Shown here: piece after piece, positions 1 to 6,723 of the stretch | How positions within the stretch are numbered: the first letter of the stretch is position 1 | Layout: every line of letters begins with the position of its first letter | Source: Pseudomonadota bacterium | GTDB lineage: Bacteria > Pseudomonadota > Alphaproteobacteria > Rhodospirillales > Magnetospirillaceae | Reading direction: 5' to 3' | DNA length: 8,760 nucleotides | NCBI GenBank assembly: GCA_023437865.1 | Contig: JAEZFE010000153.1 | Location: 1-8,760 of the forward strand | Made by a program: the position numbers and the translations under genes | The notes under the pieces: model-generated | The model's input: the letters and a program-made list of their open reading frames with translations, nothing else | Database searches by the model: none | What the model was told of the DNA's origin: nothing

Positions 1-862
1 GTGCTACACGATCACCGATGAGTTCAAGCAGCGGGTGAACGCCGGCCTGATGGACTTTGAACTGTTTAAGAAGCTGGTGGATGAATGCGCGGCCGGTGGC
101 GTCTATTCGCTGCGTCTGAGCCTGCGCGGCGAGGCCATGCTGCACAAGAAGTTCCTCGAGTGCGTGCGTTATGCCAAGGAACGCGGCATCAAGGAGGTCT
201 CGACGCTGACCAACGGCATGGCGCTCGACGAGAAGCGGTTTACCGCCCTGATGGAAGCGGGGCTGGACTGGATCACCATTTCGGTGGACGGTGTGGGCGA
301 GACCTACGAGCGCATCCGTAAGCCGGCCAAGTTCGACCGGCTGCTTCAGCGTCTTCAGGCGTTCAAGGAGATCAAGCAGCAGGCCGACAGGGTCAAGCCG
401 GTGGTCAAGGTCCAGAGCATCTTTCCGGCGATCGCCGAGGACCCGCAAAAATATTACGATATCTTTGCTCCCCTGGTCGACCAGGTCGCATCCAATCCCC
501 TGATCGATTACCTGCGACTGGATGACAAGACCAAGATCCTTTACCACGACGACTTCTCGTGCCCGCAGCTTTACCAACGGCTGGTGGTCGGTTCGGACGG
601 TCGGGTGATGCTGTGCTCCAACGACGAGTTGGGCGAGCACATTGTCGGCGACGCCAACAATCAGACCTTGCACGAGATTTGGCATGGCGAGGTGTTGTCC
701 AAGGCGCGCGAGTCCCACGCCCGCCACGCCGGCTGCCGCGAGATCGCGCCGTGCAGCCATTGCTACTTGCCGCGCAAGACCGAGGCAATGGAGGTGACCG
801 TCGGCAGCGCCACCGTCATCTTGGATAACTACCTCAACCGGAGCCAGGAAATCGGCCGTTGA
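1..862 (+). CDS. Radical SAM/SPASM-domain protein, C-terminal part (5' end outside window)
   Basis: The reading frame is already open at base 2 and ends at TGA 860-862, giving 286 visible residues; the N-terminus is missing. The first visible codons read CYTI. The Cys would fit the last Cys of a CxxxCxxC iron-sulfur motif, whose remainder lies upstream. RLSLRGEAMLH resembles the SAM-binding GE motif. The C-terminal part has the SPASM/twitch pattern: Cys codon 560, then DGRVMLC (Cys 614), a Leu-x-Glu-Ile-Trp segment, and Cys codons 734, 752 and 761 (the last two as CSHC), able to bind auxiliary Fe-S. Family members do radical chemistry on peptides, sugars or other small molecules. In this operon, modification of a sugar or its acyl substituent is an inference; the substrate cannot be read from sequence. 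A GTG at 35 is in frame but would delete the cluster motif, so it is not taken as the start. It ends 11 bases before the next gene. Confidence 0.88.
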   Translation, partial: CYTITDEFKQRVNAGLMDFELFKKLVDECAAGGVYSLRLSLRGEAMLHKKFLECVRYAKERGIKEVSTLTNGMALDEKRFTALMEAGLDWITISVDGVGETYERIRKPAKFDRLLQRLQAFKEIKQQADRVKPVVKVQSIFPAIAEDPQKYYDIFAPLVDQVASNPLIDYLRLDDKTKILYHDDFSCPQLYQRLVVGSDGRVMLCSNDELGEHIVGDANNQTLHEIWHGEVLSKARESHARHAGCREIAPCSHCYLPRKTEAMEVTVGSATVILDNYLNRSQEIGR

Positions 863-873
863 CGAACGGGGTC

Positions 874-1572
874 ATGCCGGTGCTTGCAACCATCCATCAG
901 CCCGAATTCTTCCCCTGGGCGGGGTTCTTCAACAAAATTGTCACAGCTGACACCTTCTGTGTATTCGACAACGTTCAGTTCAAGAAAAATTACTTCGAGA
1001 ACCGCTGCCGAGTCATGCTGAATGGCAAGGCCTCTTGGTTAACTGCCCCCATCCTGCACAAGGGCCGAAGCGATCAGGTGCTGAGCGAGGTCCAGATCGA
1101 TAATCGCACACCCTGGGGCACCAAGGTATGGAAGTCGCTGTTCTTCAACTATGCCAAAGCGCCGTTTTGGCATGACCATGCCGAGTTCCTGGAAGATTGC
1201 TTCGCGGTACGCCGCTGGGACCGGCTGGTGGACCTTAATATGCATGCACTGCATTATTATTGCGGTTATCTCGGCCTGAACTTCGCGCCGGTGATGGGCA
1301 GCCAGGTCTGCGGCAAGGACGTCCAAGGTGCCGAATTGGTGCTGGATACCTGCAAGCGTTTGGGGGCCACCGCCTATCTTTCGGGCAGGTTCGGCAAGGA
1401 TTATCTCGATGAGGAGGCGTTCCGGGCTGCCGGAATCGACTTGATCTATCAAGAGTTCCAGGCCCCGGCCTATTCGCGCCCCGACGGCACCTTGAGCGAG
1501 CCGTTGTCGGTACTTGACATGACCATGGTACTGGGGCGCGCCGCGCTCCGTTTTATCGAGGGCAAGGTATGA
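874..1572 (+). CDS. WbqC family protein
   Basis: This 232-residue protein opens with the WbqC signature HQPEFFPWAGFF (residues 8-19). Other family-like stretches follow: DNVQFKKNYFENRCR near residue 35, WLTAPI near 57, and YLSGRFGKDYLDEEAF near 168. WbqC-like proteins are common in O-antigen and surface-polysaccharide clusters, but I know of no firmly established reaction for them. A role in adding or altering a sugar substituent is only a guess from context. ATG 874 is chosen because it puts HQP at residue 8, as is usual in the family, and a short GGGG (867-870) precedes it. An upstream TTG at 859, overlapping the preceding stop, is possible and would add five residues. The stop overlaps the next start in an ATGA (1569-1572), so the two genes are probably translationally coupled. 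Confidence 0.87.
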   Translation: MPVLATIHQPEFFPWAGFFNKIVTADTFCVFDNVQFKKNYFENRCRVMLNGKASWLTAPILHKGRSDQVLSEVQIDNRTPWGTKVWKSLFFNYAKAPFWHDHAEFLEDCFAVRRWDRLVDLNMHALHYYCGYLGLNFAPVMGSQVCGKDVQGAELVLDTCKRLGATAYLSGRFGKDYLDEEAFRAAGIDLIYQEFQAPAYSRPDGTLSEPLSVLDMTMVLGRAALRFIEGKV

Positions 1573-2600
1573 AGACGGTCCAACTGGGCGGCAACGTCAT
1601 CGGCAGCGGCACGCCTTATCTGATTGCTGAGATTGGCGGCAATTTTACCACCATCGAAGAAGCCGCCCATCTGATCGATCTGGTGGCGCAAAGCGGTTGC
1701 CACGCGGTAAAGCTGCAGACCTTCCGCGCCGAGACGCTGACCAGCCGCCATGCCATGTTCGACATGGAAAACACCGGCAAGGCGTCGCAATGGGAACACT
1801 TCCGCAAGTACGAGGTCGCCGAGGAACTGCACAGCGCCATCTTCGCGCATGCCCGCAGTCGCGGCCTGTTCGTCTTCTCAACCCCGTCGCATCCCACCGA
1901 CGTGGACCTGCTCGAACGCCTGGGCGTGGGCGCCCACAAGATCGGCTCGGACGATGCGGTCAACCTCCCCTTCCTCAAGCACGTTGCCCGCACCGGCAAG
2001 CCGGTCCTGCTGTCCACCGGCATGTGCACCCTGTCCGAGGTGCGCCGCTCGGTGGACGCCATTTTAGAGGAAGGTAACGATCAGATCGTGCTGTTCCATT
2101 GCACGACCCTCTATCCCACCCATCCCGAGGCGGTGAACCTGCGGGCGATGGTCGCCATGCAGCGCGAATTCGGCCTGCCGGTGGGGTATTCCGACCACAC
2201 GCTGGGCATTGATGTGTGCTACACCGCCGCCGTGTTAGGTGCGCCGGTGCTGGAATTCCACTTCACCCATGACCGCAATGCCGAAGGCCCTGACCACATG
2301 CTGTCCAAGACGGTGGACGAGGTGACTGAGTTGAAGCGGCGCCTGGCATTGCTGCCGATCATCCTGGGCGATGGGGTCAAGCGACCCATGACCGGCGAAA
2401 TGGTGACGCGGCGCAACAACCGTAAGAGTTTGATTCTGACGGCCGACGTGCCGGTTGGCGGCAAGATTTCTCCCGCCAACGTGGATATCAAGCGCCCTGG
2501 CCATGGCATTCCCTGCGAGCATTATTGGACGGTGATGGGTAAGACCGCCAGCCGCGATCTCGCTGCCGACCAGGTGTTGTCGTGGGATGACCTGACGTGA
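1569..2600 (+). CDS. NeuB-family nonulosonic acid synthase (SpsE/NeuB/LegI/PseI-like)
   Basis: At 343 residues this is typical NeuB length. Members condense phosphoenolpyruvate with a six-carbon N-acyl amino sugar to give a nine-carbon 2-keto acid in the cytoplasm. The TIM barrel (about residues 1-265) shows AEIGGN (20-25), KLQTF (48-52), KIGSDD (124-129), LSTGM (148-152), FHCTTLYPT (176-184), YSDHT (207-211) and HFT (231-233). H210 and H231 are 21 residues apart, matching the metal ligands H215 and H236 of Neisseria NeuB. The C-terminal SAF/antifreeze-like domain (about 280-343) carries KRPGHGI, where R309 corresponds to the Arg that reaches the neighbouring active site. Three positions differ from the usual family: F26 for His after the EIGxN motif, D129 for Glu, and F230 for Lys/Arg before HFT. 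The substrate may therefore be unusual. ATG 1569 overlaps the upstream stop by four bases. Which nonulosonic acid is made cannot be told. Confidence 0.93.
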   Translation: MKTVQLGGNVIGSGTPYLIAEIGGNFTTIEEAAHLIDLVAQSGCHAVKLQTFRAETLTSRHAMFDMENTGKASQWEHFRKYEVAEELHSAIFAHARSRGLFVFSTPSHPTDVDLLERLGVGAHKIGSDDAVNLPFLKHVARTGKPVLLSTGMCTLSEVRRSVDAILEEGNDQIVLFHCTTLYPTHPEAVNLRAMVAMQREFGLPVGYSDHTLGIDVCYTAAVLGAPVLEFHFTHDRNAEGPDHMLSKTVDEVTELKRRLALLPIILGDGVKRPMTGEMVTRRNNRKSLILTADVPVGGKISPANVDIKRPGHGIPCEHYWTVMGKTASRDLAADQVLSWDDLT

Positions 2601-3304
2601 GTCGCATCGGCATCGTCCTGCAGGCGCGTGCCAGTTCGTCGCGCTTGCCAGGGAAGGTGCTGCGCCCCTTGCTGGGCCGTCCCATGCTGGGTTGGATCGT
2701 CGAGCGCCTGCGCCTGTGCCAAGAGGTCGATACGGTGATCCTGGCCACCAGCGACCGTGCCGATGACGATGTGGTGGCGGCGCTGGGGACACAGCTGGGT
2801 ACGCCCGTCTTTCGAGGCGACCTGGACGACGTGCTGGACCGCTACTGCGCCTGTGCCCGTCAGTTCGGGTTAAACGCAGTGGTGCGGGCCACCGGCGACA
2901 ACCCGTTCGTGGATTGGGAGGAGGCCGACCGGCTGGTACGCCTGTTCCGTTCCGGGACATGGGACTATGCGAGCGCTTTCCCCTCCTTTGGCAGTGGCTT
3001 GCCCATCGGTCTCGGGGTCGAAATCATGTCGGCTCAGGCCCTGGAGCGCTCCTGGCGCGAGGGGAAGCATCTGCATCATCGGGAGCACGTCAACGAGTAC
3101 ATTCAGGAAAACCCGGCGCTGTTTCCTCAGACGGTCTTGACGGCACCGCCTGAAAAGACGGCCCCCGAACTCAGCTTTACTGTGGACACCGCCGAGCAAT
3201 TTGCCGAGGCCGAGGCGCTGATGGCTGCCCATATGGCCGAGGGCGGAACGGCGGGCCGCGCCACCACCGAATGGCTGATCGCCAGAATACAGGGTGGACG
3301 ATGA
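2597..3304 (+). CDS. SpsF-type cytidylyltransferase (acylneuraminate/KDO CMP-transferase family)
   Basis: This 235-residue protein would activate the acid made by the preceding synthase as its CMP-sugar. The N-terminal nucleotide-binding loop is LQARASSSRLPGKVL (residues 8-22), close to the SpsF pattern QARxxSxRLPGKV. RGDLDDVLDRY follows, then ATGDNPFVD with D101, a likely metal-binding Asp as in related nucleotidyltransferases. Later blocks are VEIMSAQALERSW, HHREHVNEYI and FTVDT, all typical of the SpsF/COG1861 type rather than classical NeuA. The start is GTG 2597, which overlaps the TGA of the synthase gene (GTGA); no strong Shine-Dalgarno precedes it, so coupling is likely. Gene order with the synthase before it and the PseG/SpsG-like gene after it matches B. 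subtilis spsE-spsF-spsG. The sugar substrate is inferred from context only. Confidence 0.9.
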   Translation: MSRIGIVLQARASSSRLPGKVLRPLLGRPMLGWIVERLRLCQEVDTVILATSDRADDDVVAALGTQLGTPVFRGDLDDVLDRYCACARQFGLNAVVRATGDNPFVDWEEADRLVRLFRSGTWDYASAFPSFGSGLPIGLGVEIMSAQALERSWREGKHLHHREHVNEYIQENPALFPQTVLTAPPEKTAPELSFTVDTAEQFAEAEALMAAHMAEGGTAGRATTEWLIARIQGGR

Positions 3305-4317
3305 AGGTCGGTTTCTATTGCTGGGGCGATCCGGTGATGGGGATGGGGCATGTATTCCGCTGCCTCGCCCTGGCTCGCGCCGCTCGAAATCTGAATACGT
3401 CGCTTCAACTGGAGTTCCACCTGAAGCCGGGAGCAGAAGGAGTAGCGGCGGTGCTAGCGGCGGGCGAGGCGGTCAATACCTTGCCCGAGGGCGAGCTTCC
3501 CCGGGGCCGCTGGGACGTCCTGGTGGTGGATCAGTTGCAGGTACCAGCGGACCAGATGGCTGCACTGCGCCGGAACTGCTCGTGCCTTGTCTCCGTTGAT
3601 GATGCCGGTCCAGGCCATTGGCAAGCTGACTTGGCCTTCAGCTTGCTTTACACCTGCCGGGTTCCTCGGCCGGTGAAAAGCCGTACTGACAGTCGGGCAG
3701 GCTATGAATACATGCTGATTGACCCCGCCTTCGTCCTGCTCCCCCATCCTGTGCGTGGGCGCGTCGAGCAGTTGTTCCTTACTCAGGGTGGCAGCGACAC
3801 GTGGAACGTGCTGGCACCGCTTGTAACGGGGCTGGCGCCGTGGCTGGCGGCGCATCCCCATGTCACACTAAATGTTCATACCGGTCCCGCCTTTCGCCAT
3901 GAGGCGGATCTGGAGGCTGCGCTGGCTCGGTTGTCGACGCCGTGGCGTCGCTATCAGCGTGTTCCGGACCTGGCTGCTTTGTTTGGCTCCATGGACGTTG
4001 CGGTGACGGCGGCCGGCGTCACCCTGTTCGAACTTCTCGCCGCCGGCGTTCCCTGCATTGTCACCACAGCCGAGGACAAAGAGCTTGAAACCGCAGCCCG
4101 CGTTGCTGAACAAGGGCTGGCAGTAAATGTGGGTCGGTTTGGCCCGGCCACCGGCGTGGCTGTTGCGGAAGCGCTCGGTACGGTGTTGGACCACGTCCAG
4201 CGCGCGAGGGAGATACCAGCTTCGCGCTCCGGACTGGATGGCAGGGGTGCTGAGCGTATCATTCGGGCCGCGTTGGACAGGGGGCGAGTACCGATTATGG
4301 GAGAGGGTTGGCGATGA
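3301..4317 (+). CDS. PseG/SpsG-like nucleotide-sugar hydrolase or GT-B glycosyltransferase
   Basis: The protein has 338 residues. The N-terminus holds the PseG-type motif GMGHVFRCLALA, with H17 at the same number as the catalytic His of Campylobacter PseG. DVLVVDQLQ and VSVDDAG resemble the Asp-rich middle of the N-terminal Rossmann lobe. The C-terminal lobe has TQGGSDTWN (161-169) and AAGVTLFELLAAGVP (237-251), the UDP-binding signature of the MurG/PseG superfamily. In pseudaminic acid synthesis PseG removes UDP from the altrose intermediate to release the NeuB-type substrate. In legionaminic acid synthesis the equivalent step is done by another family, so this gene leans toward the PseG or Sps type. 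A true transferase role, as once proposed for SpsG, is possible. ATG 3301 overlaps the upstream stop, with AGGG at 3291-3294 as ribosome binding site. A longer frame begins at 3271 but lacks that support. Confidence 0.87.
   Translation: MKVGFYCWGDPVMGMGHVFRCLALARAARNLNTSLQLEFHLKPGAEGVAAVLAAGEAVNTLPEGELPRGRWDVLVVDQLQVPADQMAALRRNCSCLVSVDDAGPGHWQADLAFSLLYTCRVPRPVKSRTDSRAGYEYMLIDPAFVLLPHPVRGRVEQLFLTQGGSDTWNVLAPLVTGLAPWLAAHPHVTLNVHTGPAFRHEADLEAALARLSTPWRRYQRVPDLAALFGSMDVAVTAAGVTLFELLAAGVPCIVTTAEDKELETAARVAEQGLAVNVGRFGPATGVAVAEALGTVLDHVQRAREIPASRSGLDGRGAERIIRAALDRGRVPIMGEGWR
4301..4307 (+). promoter_or_regulatory. Ribosome binding site for the deacetylase gene
   Basis: GAGAGGG lies six bases before ATG 4314 and within the end of the upstream gene. 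It supports that ATG, in an ATGA overlap, over the in-frame TTG at 4308, which would sit directly on this site. Confidence 0.65.
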
Positions 4318-4955
4318 AGATCTTGGCCATTGGCGCCCATGCCGACGATGTGGAGCTCGGCTGCGGAGGTTCGTTGCTGGCCTGGGCGCGGGCGGGGCAC
4401 GAGATTGTGATCCATGTGGCCAGTGACTCCGCGTACGCGGCGCCCGATGGTCGCCCGGTTCGTACAGTGGAGGTCGCGATCGCCGAGGCGCAAGCGTCGG
4501 CCCGGGCCATCGGCGCCCGCCTGGAAATCGGCTCGTTCCGCTGTCTGGAGTTGGAGGCGCGGAAGCCGCTGAATGACGCTATGGTCAGCCTGATCGCGCG
4601 CGAAAACCCGGACGTCCTGCTTAGCCATTGGGCTGGCGACACCCATTCCGACCATGCCGCGCTGTCGATGGCGGTGCTGCATGCAGCCCGGCGGGTTCCC
4701 ACGGTACTTCTGTATGCGAGCAATGCCTATCCCGGCGCCCAGACGTTCGACCCCAGGGTTTTCGTAGACATTTCGGCGGTGCTTGAGGAGAAGCTGGAGT
4801 TGGTGGCTCTGCACCAGTCCGAAGACACGCGCACCAATGGCGCCTGGCGCCGCTGGCTGCAGGCCGAGGCTGTCATCATGGGGCACAAGGCTGGCTGCGC
4901 CGTCGCAGAGGGCTTCGTCCTGGTCCGCCAGCTGCTCGCTTTGCCCTCGCTTTAA
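4314..4955 (+). CDS. PIG-L/LmbE-family zinc-dependent N-deacetylase
   Basis: This 213-residue protein starts with GAHADDVELGCGG (residues 7-19), the first PIG-L motif. H9 and D12 are likely zinc ligands and D11 the likely general base, by analogy with MshB. The second motif is HSDH at 111-114, where H114 would be the third zinc ligand. Family members remove N-acetyl groups from GlcNAc-containing lipids, thiol precursors, antibiotics and sugar nucleotides. In this operon the probable substrate is an N-acetylated sugar, sugar nucleotide or CMP-nonulosonate, which is an inference from neighbours. A deacetylase is not part of the standard legionaminic or pseudaminic routes, so it may expose an amine for another substituent. 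The start is set by GAGAGGG and the ATGA overlap with the upstream stop. It ends at TAA 4953-4955, ten bases before the next gene. Confidence 0.9.
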   Translation: MKILAIGAHADDVELGCGGSLLAWARAGHEIVIHVASDSAYAAPDGRPVRTVEVAIAEAQASARAIGARLEIGSFRCLELEARKPLNDAMVSLIARENPDVLLSHWAGDTHSDHAALSMAVLHAARRVPTVLLYASNAYPGAQTFDPRVFVDISAVLEEKLELVALHQSEDTRTNGAWRRWLQAEAVIMGHKAGCAVAEGFVLVRQLLALPSL

Positions 4956-4959
4956 GGAG
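4954..4959 (+). promoter_or_regulatory. Strong Shine-Dalgarno fixing the GTG start at 4966
   Basis: AAGGAG overlaps the TAA of the deacetylase gene and stands six bases before GTG 4966. It is the best ribosome binding site in the window. It shows that the next gene starts here and not at in-frame ATG 4783, deep inside the deacetylase gene. Confidence 0.8.
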
Positions 4960-4965
4960 ACTTGT

Positions 4966-6702
4966 GTGGCTCCGGCTGATCGCGAGGTCTATGTCCTCAA
5001 CGAACTGACTCTTTTGCCGTTTCTGGCGTGTTGCTTGGCAGGCCGTCGGCCGTTTCTGGCCGGCGTGCTGCCTTTAGTACGCCTGGCAGGCGTACCGTTG
5101 CGGCTGCTGGCCGAAAGGCTGCTGACTTGGGGCGTTTGCCGCCCGGCGAGTGCATTCAGTGAAGGGTTGCGCTGGTCTGAGAACATGCCGGATTTCGGCT
5201 GGTATAACGATATCCACATCACACTGGAGGCCCGGCTTCACGACGCCTTTAATCCGCAGCCCCGCAGCCCTGCCCAGCATTGGTACGATTACGCTGCCCG
5301 CAAGGTGGTGAGCGATGCCGCGGCCGACGCTATTCCCGCTCTACTGGTGGCAGAGTGGGCCGAACGTAACCTGCCCGCCGGCAGTTGGAGCGTGCGCGGC
5401 ATATCAGCCTTTGGCGCCTGGATTCACCAGGCGTATTGGGGGCGCAAGGCGCCCTTCTCGAGTGGCCGTGCGGCTATGGTCAGCGTCCTGTTCAACCTCC
5501 TCAATCTGCTGACCGCCCTAATTGCCGGCGTGGCTTGGCTGACCCCCCGTCTGCGTATGGGCGTGGTACAGGAAGCCTGTATGCTTGCGGTCGATGCCCA
5601 CACCGACCTGGAAGCGAGGGTGTTGAAACGGCTATTGGCGCCGGGCGAAAAAGGCGTCGCCATCTTTCGCACCGCCGCCGCTCGCGCCGAGATGGCACCG
5701 CTCTTTGCCGGTTATTCATGCCGGACCGTGGGCGATGCCCGCGTCACTCCGGCCCGCGCGCTCTGGTTGGGCGGGCGGTTGATCCGCGATCTCAGTGCTC
5801 TGTTTCGCCTTTATGGCCGGTCCGGGCCGGAGCTGTTCGGTCGATTGTCGGTGCTCGCGGTAAAGCGGTGCATGTGGGATGCCTTTTTTGATGGCCTCCT
5901 GCCGGCCAATTTCTGGTGCCGGGACGACTACGCTATCGACCATCCGGTCCGCAACAAGACGTTGAGAGATAGAGGGGGGCGTTCCCTCGGTATCAATCAT
6001 GGCATCCCCATCAACACCTATTTTTATGCTTATAGGGAGATCGACTGCGACGCTTACTTCGTTCACGGCGAGGCGCTTATCCCTTATTACCGCGACCTTT
6101 GGCCCGCCCATATGTCGGCACAGGCCATCGGTTGTGTTCATCAGCCGCCGCGGGGCGAAGTCTTGCCTCCCCGCGACCGCGATATAGTGGTGTTTGCTAC
6201 GGTCGTGGAGGACATTGACTGGCTGATGGACCAGATACGGGCGCTGGCGGTGTGTTTTCCTGAGCGCCGCATTTGGGTGCGAACCAAGGCAGACACCGAC
6301 AAGGATTTCTTGGAAGCCGTGGATCGGCTGCTGGCTGGCGGACCCGAGAACTTGGTTCGGCATACAGCCTCGGTGCCCTACGAACTGCTGCGTCACTGCG
6401 GCTATTCCATCAGTACCGGCAGCACTGTAACCCTGGAAGCAATCGCTTTTGGCATGCCGAGCTTCGTGTTCGACGTGTGGGCCCGGTGGAAGTATTTTTA
6501 TTTCCGCAACAATGCTCCGGAGATTGTGGTTGCCGACGCTGCTGATCTGGCTCGCCGCATCAAAGCCGTCGAAGACGGCAGCCGGCCTTACCCCTTTGCT
6601 GCCTGTGAGCCCGTGATCCGCCAGGGTTGTGACCCTTTCGAGGAGATCCGGAAGAAGATGACTGGCTCGGACCAATCCTCTATAGTGCCGGCTTCCCAAT
6701 AA
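4966..6702 (+). CDS. Uncharacterised 578-residue protein with GT-B-like C-terminal half; candidate glycosyltransferase
   Basis: I do not recognise a named family. The N-terminus reads VYVLNELTLLPFL, then a hydrophobic stretch continues to about residue 55. A second hydrophobic stretch lies near residues 169-192. These could give monotopic membrane contact; there is no cleavable signal peptide. The C-terminal half looks like a GT-B fold: GINHGIP (342-348), then DAYFVHGEALIPYY, as in CDP-glycerol/KDO-type transferases where a His-Gly precedes an 'aspartate-aromatic-phenylalanine-x-x-G' segment. A phosphate-loop-like STGSTVTLEAIAFGMP follows at 483-498. The context (CMP-sugar synthesis upstream, SDR enzymes downstream) makes transfer of the finished sugar to a glycan or flagellin a reasonable inference. 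It could instead be a polysaccharide-processing protein without transferase activity. The start is GTG 4966, set by AAGGAG. Two hairpin-forming inverted repeats lie near its 5' end (5047-5095). Confidence 0.72.
   Translation: MAPADREVYVLNELTLLPFLACCLAGRRPFLAGVLPLVRLAGVPLRLLAERLLTWGVCRPASAFSEGLRWSENMPDFGWYNDIHITLEARLHDAFNPQPRSPAQHWYDYAARKVVSDAAADAIPALLVAEWAERNLPAGSWSVRGISAFGAWIHQAYWGRKAPFSSGRAAMVSVLFNLLNLLTALIAGVAWLTPRLRMGVVQEACMLAVDAHTDLEARVLKRLLAPGEKGVAIFRTAAARAEMAPLFAGYSCRTVGDARVTPARALWLGGRLIRDLSALFRLYGRSGPELFGRLSVLAVKRCMWDAFFDGLLPANFWCRDDYAIDHPVRNKTLRDRGGRSLGINHGIPINTYFYAYREIDCDAYFVHGEALIPYYRDLWPAHMSAQAIGCVHQPPRGEVLPPRDRDIVVFATVVEDIDWLMDQIRALAVCFPERRIWVRTKADTDKDFLEAVDRLLAGGPENLVRHTASVPYELLRHCGYSISTGSTVTLEAIAFGMPSFVFDVWARWKYFYFRNNAPEIVVADAADLARRIKAVEDGSRPYPFAACEPVIRQGCDPFEEIRKKMTGSDQSSIVPASQ
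5047..5095 (+). repeat. Two consecutive short inverted repeats near the 5' end of the GT-like gene
   Basis: The first has arms CGGCC (5047-5051) and GGCCG (5058-5062) around a six-base loop. The second is a perfect eight-base repeat, GTACGCCT (5077-5084) and AGGCGTAC (5088-5095), around the loop GGC. Both lie inside coding sequence 80-130 bases after the start. They could form mRNA hairpins, but neither has a U-tract, so they are not an intrinsic terminator. Chance in GC-rich DNA is possible, particularly for the first. Confidence 0.4.
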
Positions 6703-6723
6703 TTACCTTCAGGGTGCCAGGGC

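Noticed and set aside
3271..3300. Extension of the PseG-like gene to a start at 3271
   Set aside because: ATG 3301 gives the stop/start overlap, a ribosome binding site, and places the catalytic His at 17 as in PseG. The extension overlaps the cytidylyltransferase gene.
3954..4886. Minus-strand open frame of 310 codons across the PseG-like and deacetylase genes
   Set aside because: It spans two clear + strand genes with conserved motifs. Its own translation is low in hydrophobic core pattern and rich in Arg/Ala/Pro, typical of a shadow frame.
4783..4965. N-terminal extension of the GT-like gene from ATG 4783
   Set aside because: It would overlap the deacetylase gene by 173 bases with an Arg/Ser/Trp-rich, non-conserved-looking sequence. 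AAGGAG at 4954-4959 points to GTG 4966.
5716..6699. Long open frame on the minus strand (327 codons) opposite the GT-like gene
   Set aside because: It is antisense to a well-supported gene and its translation shows no recognisable domain. Long antisense frames are common in GC-rich DNA.
6703..6723. Possible promoter or terminator in the 21-base gap before the SDR gene
   Set aside because: No -35/-10 pair, hairpin or T-tract can be made out, and the gap is too short for more than a ribosome binding site.
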